Source: Mycoplasmatales bacterium (lineage in GTDB: Bacteria > Bacillota_I > Bacilli_A > Mycoplasmatales > Metamycoplasmataceae). From it: a stretch of DNA of 57,002 bases. The stretch's first letter is position 1. Each line of letters opens with the position of its first letter. Below are positions 33,933-43,585 of this stretch, piece by piece. The notes under the pieces were generated by a model, which was given only the letters and a program-made list of their open reading frames with translations, searched no databases and was not told the DNA's origin. Position numbers and translations under genes: made by a program. The stretch spans positions 1 through 57,002 of the forward strand of contig JABSQT010000005.1 of NCBI GenBank assembly GCA_013215715.1, read 5' to 3'.

Positions 33933-34002
33933 ATCTTTATAGTCTTTAGATATAGGTCTAAAGGTAGAGACGCCTGACCAAATTACAGGCTTATATAAAG
34001 AT
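33933..34002 (-). promoter_or_regulatory. Guanine-class purine riboswitch aptamer
   Basis: The minus strand shows all parts of the purine aptamer. P1 is AUCUUUAUA/UAUAAAGAU, P2 is GCCUG/CAGGC with the loop UAAUUUGGU, J2/3 is GUCUCUACC, P3 is UUUAGA/UCUAAA with the loop CCUAUA, and J3/1 is GACUAU. The discriminating base (position 74 in xpt numbering) is C, so guanine or hypoxanthine is expected, not adenine. The segment at 33965-33973 is a 9-base perfect complement of 33894-33902 just before the terminator, giving an antiterminator when no ligand is bound. Confidence 0.9.
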
Positions 34003-34089
34003 GTCAAGATTATTATAGCATTTAAAGTTTTTAGTTAAAATTATTACATATAAAATTTTTCTAACATTGATAAAAAGTTATGTTTATAT

Positions 34090-34118
34090 AAAAAAGAACC
34101 TTTAGGTTCATTTTTTTA
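34090..34118. terminator. Orphan bidirectional terminator hairpin
   Basis: GAACC-TTTA-GGTTC flanked by A and T tracts. No gene ends here on either strand; the following frame is a glycosidase remnant. The same hairpin core occurs near 53236. Confidence 0.65.
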
Positions 34119-34122
34119 TTAA

Positions 34123-34527
34123 ATGTTAACACCGGAACAACAATGAGGTATGTTTAACTTAATATCATCACACGATATTTTAAGAGCTATAACATTATTT
34201 GAAAATGATGTTGAAAAATTTAAACTTGCAGTAGAAATGTTATTTATAATGCCAGGTTCAACCTCGACATATTATGGTGAAGAAATTGGTTTAGAAGGTA
34301 AGCATGATCCCGACAATAGAAAACCAATGCCTTGAGGAATAATTAGATATGATTTTAAAGATTTCTATAGAAAACAAAATACTTTAAAAGAAAAACTTAC
34401 AAAACGCACTTCAATTTTTAATAGATATTTTGCAAAACTTAATGAAGGAAAAATAGTAATTAAAAATGGAGTAGATGAATTTGTTTTTGATGAAAGATTA
34501 AAAAACTATGATGCCTTAATCAAATAA
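34123..34527 (+). pseudogene. Truncated GH13 alpha-glucosidase/amylase C-terminal fragment
   Basis: The 134-codon frame encodes only the end of a GH13 catalytic barrel plus a short tail: LISSHDILRA contains the second catalytic Asp region (usual NxxxxHDxPR), then MPGSTSTYYGEEIGLEG and DPDNRKPMPW, the hallmark end of the barrel. The nucleophile Asp and acid Glu regions are missing, about 350 residues. No ribosome site is seen before ATG 34123 and a terminator sits directly upstream. It is almost surely a deletion remnant, though it keeps an open frame with two TGA Trp codons. Confidence 0.82.
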
Positions 34528-34545
34528 TGCATCGTAGTTTTTTAT
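34502..34545 (+). terminator. Terminator after the GH13 remnant
   Basis: AACTATGATGC/GCATCGTAGTT stem with one G-U pair, enclosing the stop codon, then a T run. Confidence 0.72.
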
Positions 34546-34614
34546 ATCTTTATAAATAAAATGAGAATTATTTTATTAAGGAGGTATTTGATAAAATTAA
34601 ATAAAGGAGATTTT

Positions 34615-35499
34615 ATGTCATTAATAATTAAAAACGTAACAAAAAAATTCGGTGCGAATAAAGCTTTGAATAATGTGTCGATTGAATTTAAAGAAAATCA
34701 AATAACTGGTCTTATTGGATTTAATGGTTCAGGTAAAACCACTCTTTATAATGTGATTTTAAAATTTATTGAAAATCATGAAGGTGAAGTTCTTTTAAAT
34801 GATAAACCAATAACCAAAGAAGATTTAAGAAAATTTACATTCCTAGGTGCAGGTAGCGAAACCAAAAATGCTGCTATAGTTAAAAACTATCTTTTACAAA
34901 TTGCAAATCTTTATTTTGTACCTAAAAAAACCGCTATTAAACAAATAAATGAACTAGCAGCTCAAATGGATTTCTCACAAAATTTAAATAAACCAATTAA
35001 ATCTCTTTCAAAAGGTAATCAACAAAAGATTAAAGTTATAGCTTCATTCTTGAATCCAAATGCAAAATACATCATTTTAGATGAGCCATTTGATGGTTTG
35101 GATCCTCTAATGGTACAAAAGATTGCACACTTATACATGGAATTAGAGGATGTTACAATAATCATAACCTCTCATAGAATGGAAGTGGTTCAAGAGATGT
35201 GTGAAGAATTCTATGTTATCAAAGATGGTGTAATAATAGATTCTAAAAAAGTAGAACAAAGGGTAGTTTTAGTAGAAGTAAATGATAAAGTGGATATTTC
35301 AACGATTAAAAAATTGAAATATATTAATTTCGTACATAAACACGAAGAAACTAATGTAATTGAAATAAAAGGTATTGAGTTTTACAAAGATTTAACAAAA
35401 GAACTTATAAAAGATAAGAATTATATATATTCAACAATAAAAGAAAAAAATATTGCTGAATCAGTATTCTTAGGATATGGAGAACAAAATGAAAAATAA
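34615..35499 (+). CDS. ABC transporter ATP-binding protein
   Basis: A 294-aa ATPase of the NatA/CcmA-like exporter class. Walker A GFNGSGKTT, signature LSKGNQQK, Walker B IILDEPFDGLDP and the switch TSHRME are intact. A C-terminal extension of about 80 residues resembles the DUF4162 tail of such exporters. ATG 34615 is chosen because AAAGGAGA precedes it; an upstream in-frame ATG (34561) lacks one. The downstream permease starts 11 bases before its stop. Substrate unknown; sodium, peptide or drug export are all possible. Confidence 0.9.
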   Translation: MSLIIKNVTKKFGANKALNNVSIEFKENQITGLIGFNGSGKTTLYNVILKFIENHEGEVLLNDKPITKEDLRKFTFLGAGSETKNAAIVKNYLLQIANLYFVPKKTAIKQINELAAQMDFSQNLNKPIKSLSKGNQQKIKVIASFLNPNAKYIILDEPFDGLDPLMVQKIAHLYMELEDVTIIITSHRMEVVQEMCEEFYVIKDGVIIDSKKVEQRVVLVEVNDKVDISTIKKLKYINFVHKHEETNVIEIKGIEFYKDLTKELIKDKNYIYSTIKEKNIAESVFLGYGEQNEK

Positions 35500-36526
35500 A
35501 CAAACTCCAGCAACAAAAAGTAATCAAGATAAAGAATATATCAGAAATCTTAAAGTGGCAAATTCTTCTTTTAAATCACAATTCAGTATAGGTAAATTAT
35601 TGGTGGCAGCTGTTTTAGTTGTAATTATATTATTAGGACCAATCATAATGGTGACAACCAATAATGTAGAAGAAAAACAAATGAGGCAAGGAAGTATACT
35701 CCTTGCGAAGATACCGATGAGTGCTATAAAAGATCAAAGACTTAAAGATATACTTACACAAGGTGTTTTTAATGATATGAAAATAAATAATTTGATTACA
35801 TATTTAAATGAACACAAGAATATAGCAAGCATAATGCAAAATTATGGAATTACAGAAGAAGCATTAGAACGAATGACAATATCTAGTTTATCCTTTTCAG
35901 CTTTAGCACAAATATTTTCAACAGCAATTTTATACGCTTTGGGTTGAGGTATATTCTCAGCTTTAAAAGACAAAAATATGATAGATAGAAATAGAGTTAT
36001 GTATATGAACTTTTCAAAACATTCAATCCTATTTTGAAAAGTGTTTTCAGAAGCAATAATGTTCTTATTTATAGTCGTTGTAGCTGATGGGTTGGGGATG
36101 TTATTGGTCTCAACAGTGGGTAAAGGCCAAATAAGTAGTGATCTATTTAAACAACTTGGAGTTCAATTAATAGCGATGACAGTATTTTACTTCTTTATAC
36201 AAATAGGTATTAGGTTAATCAGTTCTAGAATCCAATCTAAAACAGTAAAGGGCGTTGTTTTAGCAGGTTGATTATTATCGACAGCTTTCTTATACATTGT
36301 TCTTTCGATTGTATTTGGCGTAAAACCAGAAACTACTGATGTGATAATTAACAATAAATATGTATTTGCATTTATACCAATAATAAATATTGTTGTATTA
36401 CCTTTAGTGCTTTATGGATCATTACCTCTATGAACTATAATTCCATTCATAATATACGACCTAGTCGCAATTATGTTAGTTTGAAAGAAACTAACAGTAT
36501 CTGTAAAAGATTATTTATGTAGTTAA
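35489..36526 (+). CDS. ABC-2 type exporter permease
   Basis: A 345-aa membrane protein, partner of the ATPase just upstream. After a hydrophilic N-terminus (about 40 residues) comes helix 1, then a roughly 85-residue extracellular loop, then five to six further helices, as in NatB/ABC-2 permeases. ATG 35489 is preferred (GGAG 6 bases upstream) to ATG 35477. The two genes overlap, so they form one unit ending at a hairpin. Confidence 0.85.
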
Positions 36527-36547
36527 GAGCGATCAGCTCTTTTCTTT
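36525..36547 (+). terminator. Terminator after the ABC exporter
   Basis: AAGAGC/GCTCTT stem at the stop codon, then TTTCTTTT. Confidence 0.62.
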
Positions 36548-36597
36548 TGTTTCATTTGATATCTACTATATAATTAATTCGCATATAAGGAGGATTC

Positions 36598-36987
36598 ATG
36601 AAAACAATAAATAATATATTTGCAAGAATTATTTTAGGTATTTTTGCATGATTAATACTTTTAATCATCTCGCCAATAAGATTATTATTTCTTGCAATAA
36701 GTTTTGTATTTTCATTTTGAAAATTAGGGGCAATTGAGAAATTTATTTATAATGTAATTTTTGCAGTTGCGGTAGTAATAGGATATTGAGGTACAACATA
36801 CACTTTAGAAACACCTATAGGTCCTAAAAATGTTTATACTTTAGTTAATATTTTTACATATAAAACAAGAATTAATTATGGGGAGGGTTGACAACCAATG
36901 GGTAAAATGACAACTCGTGATGATTTTGTATCTAAAATTAACGAAGGGATTAAAGTTAATGTAAAGGAAACAACAATAAAAGAATAA
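36598..36987 (+). CDS. Small membrane protein of unknown function
   Basis: A 129-aa protein with two to three membrane helices in the first 70 residues and a hydrophilic end (TTRDDFVSKINEG). It has a textbook ribosome site, AAGGAGG, 5 bases before the ATG, and its own promoter region and terminator, so it is expressed alone. Four TGA Trp codons hide it in the standard code. I do not recognise it. Confidence 0.7.
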
Positions 36988-37010
36988 AAACCACAAGCGT
37001 GGTTTTTAAT
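36986..37010. terminator. Bidirectional terminator between the small membrane protein and pncA
   Basis: AAAAACCAC/GTGGTTTTT stem; overlaps the stop codons of both convergent genes. Confidence 0.75.
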
Positions 37011-37581
37011 ATTGAATTTGTTTCTTATCAAATTCTTTTAAAACATTTTCTTTCTTGCTTGGATCTATATATCTAGTTAATTGTTGATTAGCATAAACTT
37101 TGTACCCTAAGTCAACAGCATCTATCGCTGTATACTTTACACAAAATTCACCGGCAACACCCACTATTTCTAATTCTCCAACACCCTCTTTTTTTAAAAT
37201 TCTTTTTATTTCATCATTTCAATTTTTATTAGCATCTTGAAATACTGAATAAGAATCAATCATTAAATCATCACCTTTGTAGACAATATAATCAATTTTA
37301 TTAAGTTGAATTCTTTTGTCAACCATAGCTCCAAACGAACCTTGAACACAATGTTTTGGTCATAATTCAGTTTGTAATGATTGGTCTCATGTTGACCCTA
37401 TAAATGAAATGTGATTTTCAGGATGTCAATCCTGCGTAAGAATCACTAATTGATCTTTATTTTTATACTCTTCTATCTTTTTATTTATCCCTTGGATAAT
37501 TTCTGAAAAACCAGAAACTGGTAATGTTCCATCTTCTGAGAAATCATTTTGCATATCAACAATCATTAAACACTTTTTCAT
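37006..37581 (-). CDS. pncA: Nicotinamidase
   Basis: A 191-aa isochorismatase-fold hydrolase converting nicotinamide to nicotinate for NAD salvage. The catalytic Asp is in IVDMQNDF (residue 9), Lys in WPKHCVQG, and the nucleophile Cys in GVAGEFCVKYTA. The metal site shows D-W-H (QDWHPENH), as in PncA. The frame contains several TGA Trp codons. AAGGAG precedes the ATG. Together with nadD and nadE it covers three of four salvage steps; the phosphoribosyltransferase is not here. Confidence 0.93.
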
Positions 37582-37689
37582 AGTTTGGCTCCTTTTCATT
37601 GAAAGTTATTTATAGTTTACTATAAATATTAACTAAGAAATTATACAATAAAAAGTTGTAAAAAACACTCATATTAATATTTCTCATTC

Positions 37690-37718
37690 AAAAAAAGATA
37701 GTTATCTATCTTTTTTTG
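37690..37718 (-). terminator. Terminator after the Cof-type phosphatase
   Basis: AAAAAAGATAG/CTATCTTTTTT stem overlapping the stop codon. Confidence 0.72.
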
Positions 37719-38505
37719 ATCTATGTAAATAGTCCATTATAGCCATTCCTACGCCATTTTGATTATATGCAGAAGTATGGTATTTAGCTCATGTTTTTAC
37801 CACTTTAGGTGCATTGGCCATTGCATAAGAATACCCCGCAATTTTTAGCATTGTTTCATCATTTGCTGAATCACCAATTGACATAACTTCTTCTATTGCA
37901 ACGTTATGAATATCGCATATTATTTGAATTGAATGTGCCTTTGAAACATTTGGCATTGTTACTTCTATATGAATAGGTTTCATTCTTGCAACAGTTAAAC
38001 CTATTTCTTTAAGTCTTTTTTCTAATTCATCTATTTTTTGTATATCATAATCATAAAACTCAATTTTAAACATATCATCCGTAACTTCATTTGAAATGAT
38101 AATTTCAGGACCCATTGATGCCATAGCTTGTTGAATTAAAGTTTTCGCTTCTTCTGAAACATACTCATTACAATAAATATGTTTATCATTTCATCAATTA
38201 GCATGAACTTTAAGTTCATTAGCCATTTGTAATGCTTGATTAGTTATATCTTTTGATAACATATTTTTATAAATATATTCCCCTGATACTAAATCTACAA
38301 TTCCCGCTCCATTTGAATTGATTAAGTATTTAGCACCTAATTCACTTGCTAAATCTCTTATTGCTTTAAAAGCACCATTACCTGTAGCGATATTAAACAT
38401 AACAGATGCCTTTTTAGCTTCTTTAATTGCAGGTTTTAAATCTGGGTGTATTTTATGATCAGGACCATAAATTGTCCCATCAATATCTGAAAAAATTAAT
38501 GACAT
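37702..38505 (-). CDS. Cof-type HAD-IIB phosphatase
   Basis: A 267-aa soluble hydrolase. Motif I is FSDIDGTIYG (nucleophile Asp near 7), motif II IATGNG, and motif IV SIGDSANDETM. The insertion between them is the IIB cap. Such enzymes dephosphorylate sugar phosphates or pyridoxal/FMN phosphates; the substrate cannot be told from sequence. TATAAT stands exactly 6 bases before the ATG with no Shine-Dalgarno. Three TGA codons are read, two of them adjacent (WW). Confidence 0.9.
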
Positions 38506-38511
38506 AAAATA

Positions 38512-38517
38512 ATTATA
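38512..38517 (-). promoter_or_regulatory. -10 box TATAAT of the Cof-type phosphatase gene
   Basis: Six bases from the ATG; leaderless-type. Confidence 0.55.
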
Positions 38518-38623
38518 GAATAAAAAGTTAAAAGTAAGACTTATTTGTAAATAAATACATTTAATCTTAAAAGTATAAATAATTAAATAGTGGAGTTATA
38601 TTTTCAATTATAATATTTATATT

Positions 38624-38953
38624 ATGAGACCAGTTTATAAAAAAAGACATAGATTTAATTGAAAAGACTTAATCCGTATAAGTTTAGTTACCATTAGTTA
38701 CTATCTTGCTATTGCACTTTATACAACATTCTTTTTATCAATAAGATGAGCCATTTGAGGTGGAACTTTCTTTGTTAAACCAAGTGAATATAATTGATGG
38801 TTAATTTATGGGGTTGTAATTTCACCATGCATTAATTCTATTGCTCATTTAATTTATTCAGAGACGGGTTGATTAAATTATAAAGCTTTTATTTGAATTC
38901 ATTCAGTTATAGTTGCAATAGTTTTACCTTTAATAATATTCATATGATTGTAA
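38624..38953 (+). CDS. Small membrane protein of unknown function
   Basis: A 109-aa protein: basic N-terminus (RPVYKKRHRF), then three membrane helices (about 20-45, 56-75, 88-108) ending almost at the stop. It contains about nine Trp codons, mostly TGA. TATAAT (38609-38614) is 9 bases before the ATG. A lipoprotein gene follows after 38 bases. No family recognised. Confidence 0.65.
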
Positions 38954-38991
38954 TAAACGACATCACTGTTCTTTTAATGTAAAATACTAAT

Positions 38992-40038
38992 ATGAAATTT
39001 AAACTTAGCAAAATATTTTTAATGTCAACTGCAGTTGCTGTAACACCCGTTGTTTCAATGGTTGCTGCATCATGTGGAAATACACATTCTAAAAAAGAAT
39101 TAAAAACAAAAGTTGTTTGAATAGGCATTGATGGTTTTTCAGCTAATGTTTGAAAACAACATAAAACACCTAATATTGCTAAATTAATATCAAATTCAAA
39201 TTACTCTTTAGATGCACAAGATATAATGCCATCAAAAACATACCCCAATTGAACGGCATTATTCACATCAATGAAACCAAACAAAACTGGGATTCAATCT
39301 AACCCAGGTTCAATATTTAATTCTAAATTAATTAAGAAACCCACAAAATGAAATAGTGATGGAAAGGGTGTTGCTTACTCTATATTCGATGCGATTAAAG
39401 AGCAAACTAATTCTAAAAGCAGTTTTATTTATCCCTTGGTTAAAAACTTCAATATAACCAACATCATATCCAAAGGATCTGCTGAACTTTATTTTGCAGA
39501 AGGCAGAACTAAAGGTCTTTCAAAAGAAAAAATAAAAATGGAAGAATTTGTTAAGGATAAAAATATAAGTTCTTCTTCAAAGGTAGCATATATACTATCT
39601 GAATTAACAGACTATGACTCCATAGCTAAGGCTGGAGAATTCTTGGTAAATGGAAAGTCGGATTTTATTTTTTCATACGTTACAGGTCTCGATATTAGAG
39701 GTCATGCATTTGGATGAGGTTCAAAAGAATATATAGAATATTTAAATCAAGTAGATAGTTATATAGGTTTATTAATTAATAAAATTAAAAACTATAATAA
39801 ATTCAAAAATACTATTTTTGTTTTAACGGCTGATCATGGTGGGGTAATTAATAAAAAAACTCATGGAGAAGATACTCTAGATGAAAGAACGGTTCCAATA
39901 ATCATTCACAATAGAAATCAAAAAACGCCTTTAAATCTCGGAAAGATTTCAAACTTAGATGTTGCACCAACACTTTCGAAATTGCTTGATTTAAAACAAT
40001 GTAAAGACTGAGAAGGAAAGATATTAAATTTAAAATAA
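38992..40038 (+). CDS. Lipoprotein of the alkaline-phosphatase/nucleotide-pyrophosphatase superfamily
   Basis: A 348-aa surface lipoprotein. The signal peptide ends in lipobox VAASC (Cys near residue 28). The mature part follows the type I phosphodiesterase/NPP fold: IGIDGF (metal Asp), PSKTYPNWTALFT (Thr nucleophile region), GLDIRGHAFGWG (usual D..GH..G), and TADHGG (usual SDHG). It may cleave phosphodiester bonds of nucleotides or lipids outside the cell, a plausible nutrient-scavenging task; the substrate is inferred only from fold. A second lipoprotein follows after 16 bases. Confidence 0.85.
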
Positions 40039-40054
40039 TAGAAAAGGAGGATTT

Positions 40055-41239
40055 ATGATTTTCAAGAAAAAAATATTTTTGTCAATTGGTACTGTGGCAC
40101 TAATTTCTACCCCTATCATCATGACGATCTCTTGTGGAAGTAGGGATAAAAAAACAATAAGTAGAAATTCTGAATTATCTTGAGATGGATTTTCTCACAA
40201 ACCGATAGAAGAGGATTTATCAAAAGTTAATAGAAAAATAACAAGAAAATTAAAAAAACCAAAAGGCGACATGGGTTGAATCAATAAATTAGAAGAACAA
40301 GGTTTTGAAAAATTCTTTGTTAATGATGAATTTGTTTGGAATTATGATGGGATATTCCAAAGATCACCAAGAACAATATTGCCCAATAGTGATAGAGTTA
40401 AAGACATAAAGAATTTAGATGCAAAACTATTCGGAATGCAATCACTAAAAGAATTTGTAGAGCAAAATAAAGGTGTATTAAATCTCTCTTTAATAGAAGG
40501 TACTGAAGATGATTCAACAGGTACACTAGGTGTCCAAGCAACCATGAATTTTACCAATAATAAAACAGTTGTAGCTGAATATCTTGTAGACGGTTTTGCA
40601 ATAACAAAAGACATCGAATTAAATGGTGATAATTTCACTTCAATTACAAGTATTATCAATGCTTTAAATGAAAAAACCAATTTGGATTTTGAGAAAAAAG
40701 TTGCAGCAATGACTCCTCAAGATTTAAAAAATGAATTAATTGATTTATATAATCAAACATATGGTGGTAGATTAACAGTTATAGGTACTTATAAAGGCAA
40801 AACAAATGCAATTGCTTTAGATAGGCATGAAATGCTGAAAAAATTAATTCAAGCATTTGGTGATGTCAGCAATACTGAACGATATGACGGAACTTGAATA
40901 CAATTAGGAATGAGTATTGCAACCCATCCTGGTGAAGTTAAAGTTGGAAATCTTGTACAACTATTTAGTAAATATAGTAACGACCTACCTACTGATGCAG
41001 ATAAAAATGCTGTTGCAGGATTATTAGGAAACTTGCCTGCTGATGTAATGAATATGTTTCCAGATTTATTAAAATTATTTTCTCAAGTTGCCGATGGTGT
41101 TAAAACAATGCCGATGGTTGAAGATTGAGCCAAAAATACAACCGATAATACCACTGGTAAAACTTATGAAGAAAAAATCAAAGACTTAGATCATATATTG
41201 GTTAAATGAGTTCTAAAAACTGGGAGCTGAAAAAAATAG
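40055..41239 (+). CDS. Lipoprotein of unknown function
   Basis: A 394-aa predicted lipoprotein with lipobox MTISC (Cys near 28) after a hydrophobic signal. The mature part is soluble, with mixed strands and helices; I see no catalytic motif. AAAGGAGG stands 6 bases before the ATG. It follows the phosphodiesterase-like lipoprotein by 16 bases and is probably co-transcribed, so the two may work on the same extracellular substrate. The C-terminus is short and basic (LKTGSWKK). Confidence 0.82.
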
Positions 41240-41256
41240 ACGTGTGTCTATTTTTT
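41231..41256. terminator. Bidirectional terminator between the lipoprotein and exporter genes
   Basis: AAAAAATAGAC/GTCTATTTTTT stem overlapping the lipoprotein stop and adjoining the convergent stop. Confidence 0.78.
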
Positions 41257-42802
41257 AATGAGAATCTTTTCTGGATATTATGAAAACTGATGATGCAACC
41301 ATAAGGAAAGCTAAAAATGTTCAAACACCAAAAGTTCCTCTTTTATCAATATATTCAACAGGAATTAAAATAGGAATTTCTTCACCTTCTTTAACAAAGG
41401 TCAAATCATAAGGTCTTCCAAATCTATTTATAAATCCAAGTGTTTTAGGATTCTTAAACATTGTTTTAGCATTAACTTCTTTATTATTAACCAATAATGA
41501 TCAACTCATCAATGATCACCCATCAACTTTAAAAGTGGCCAATAATTTCTTTTTATCATTCAACAACATACCTCTATCATATTGCGAATTAGCTTCTTGT
41601 TCACTTAATTTGTCTATATTTTGTGCCACTTCATTAATGAAACCAGTTAATTTTACACCATCCCTATCTGTAGCGTGTTCTTTCGTTGCACTAACAAATA
41701 ATATTTGCTTTAAAAAACTTCATGAGTTAAATTTAGGAGAAATGGATTTTAAACTATTTAAATATCTTAATGAATTACTTGAATTATTTCTATCAAGATT
41801 TTTAATACCCATGGTTGATTCTGCTTGAATACCAGATAATACAAAACCTTTTGAAATTAATGGAGTATATTTCTCTCCACCAACTTCTATTGTAAATTCA
41901 TCCTCTTGTCTATGATACTTTATACTTTTTTCAATTCATTTTTTGCCATCACTAGCAAATTTAGATTCATAAGTCACATCATAAAGACTTGAAAATTGGT
42001 ATCAAGGATCAAAATAAGCAAGTGTTCTATATATAGTATTTTCTTTGTATTCATCATATTTATATTTGAAGTTTGGAACAAATATTGATGGTTTATTTAT
42101 AAAAATAGTGTTTTTTTTATCTTCATATATATATAAATCTTCTAATTTTGATTTAGATATATCTTCAAGATTCTTACCAGCTTTAAGATAACCTGGCAAT
42201 AAGTGTGAAGATGGCATATGAGGTTTTATGGTTTGTGAAAGTATTATTGAAAATGAAGGAACGAATACTGCAGCTATAGTTGCTAATAATAATATAATTT
42301 TTTGTGACGCGATTGTTGATATGATTATTAATATCGATGAGACAGTAAATAAAATAGTTATATTACCAATAAAAATTGAAATACTATAATCTCAAATAAG
42401 CTGAGAAGTATTTTTTGTATCCATAAGTGCAACTAATGAAGTCGCCACAAAGAAGACGATTGAAAAATATATAATCAAAACTCAAACTGAAATGAATTTT
42501 GAAAAAGTTATTTCTTTTTGAGCAATCGGTTTAGAGATATAAACTATATCAAGCCCAGTATCCTTGGGTTGTCTAAAAATATTCACAACTTTTAAAGCAA
42601 TAAAGATAACTGAAATTGCAAATACAGTAATGAATGCATATTCATTACCTTTTTTAATAAATGAAATTCCTTTTTCAGAAAAAGTGCCAAAAACTTGTGC
42701 GTAAGTAAGTATTGCATAAATAATTATTCCAAGAAAAGGGATTAAATAAGTGCTTATCTTTAAGAACTCATTTCTCAATGTATACCTAATAAGTTTAAAC
42801 AT
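41255..42802 (-). CDS. ABC-2 type exporter permease with a large external domain
   Basis: A 515-aa membrane protein. About six helices lie in the first 160 residues (two, then a group of four), then a soluble part of roughly 300 residues, and one helix near the C-terminus (GVWTFLAFLMVASSVF). I checked the frame base by base and only TGA interrupts it. It starts inside the stop of the ATPase gene (8-base overlap) with AAGGGGG as ribosome site, so the two are one transporter. The large outside domain is unusual for ABC-2 permeases and may bind the substrate. Confidence 0.82.
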
Positions 42803-43535
42803 CTGAAGCACCCCCTTCTTTAACACTTTTCAAAAAAGCATTCACTAAAGTGTCTCCTTTTTTAAATTCATCAACTTCTCCAGAAAATACAACCTTACCT
42901 TGAGAAAGTACGGTAGTGGTTTTTATAAAACCATCAAGTTCCGCAAGTATGTGTGATGTTATGAATATTGTGACACCTTCCTCATTTAGTTGTTTTAAAT
43001 AATTAAATAATTCTGATCTAGCAATAGGATCTAAATTAGAAGCGGGTTCATCCATAATGATTAAACTCGGTGAATTAATCAATGCTTGTATTAGCAAAAT
43101 CTTTTTCTTTTGTCCAGAAGATAATCTATTAGGATTTTTCTTCGCTAAATGTTCTATTTCGTATTTTTTCAACAACTCTTTTACCTTATTTTTAGAATCT
43201 TTTAATTTCATACCAGATAAATTGCCCATATATGTAAGGTAGGTAAGTACATTTTGCGCAATAGGAAAAATAGGTCTTTCAGGAACATATCCAAGAATAT
43301 TTTTTGTTTCTTTTAATTTTGAAGGTTTACCATCTATTAATATTTCACCTTTAAATTTACTATAAGCTCCAACAATCATTTTAATTGTTGTCGTTTTACC
43401 TGCCCCATTAGCACCAAGAAATCCGTGGAAAGAACCCCTTTTAACAACGAAGGAAATATCATCAACCGCAATTGACTTTTTAAAGGTTTTTGAAATACTT
43501 TTCACTTCTATAATATTTCTTGAGGTTGTAGACAT
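42795..43535 (-). CDS. ABC transporter ATP-binding protein
   Basis: A 246-aa ATPase with Walker A GANGAGKTTT, signature LSSGQKKK, Walker B LIIMDEPASNLDP and switch SHI. It energises the permease encoded directly downstream. TATAAT lies exactly 6 bases before ATG 43535 and there is no Shine-Dalgarno, a leaderless arrangement. Exporter class like CcmA/NatA; substrate unknown. Confidence 0.92.
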   Translation of the reverse strand: MSTTSRNIIEVKSISKTFKKSIAVDDISFVVKRGSFHGFLGANGAGKTTTIKMIVGAYSKFKGEILIDGKPSKLKETKNILGYVPERPIFPIAQNVLTYLTYMGNLSGMKLKDSKNKVKELLKKYEIEHLAKKNPNRLSSGQKKKILLIQALINSPSLIIMDEPASNLDPIARSELFNYLKQLNEEGVTIFITSHILAELDGFIKTTTVLSQGKVVFSGEVDEFKKGDTLVNAFLKSVKEGGASDV

Positions 43536-43541
43536 AAAACA

Positions 43542-43547
43542 ATTATA
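43542..43547 (-). promoter_or_regulatory. -10 box TATAAT of the ABC exporter operon
   Basis: Six bases from ATG 43535; leaderless-type. Confidence 0.55.
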
Positions 43548-43571
43548 TAAAAAATACCCAAAAAGGGTATA
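43546..43571 (-). terminator. Terminator after the YhgE pair
   Basis: Minus strand ATACCC-T5-GGGTAT then six T; the T run overlaps the -10 region of the next operon. Confidence 0.68.
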
Positions 43572-43585
43572 AATTATATTTTCTA

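Noticed and set aside
33933-34002. Adenine-type purine riboswitch
   Set aside because: J3/1 reads GACUA; the position that would be U in adenine switches is C, and the downstream genes handle guanine/hypoxanthine.
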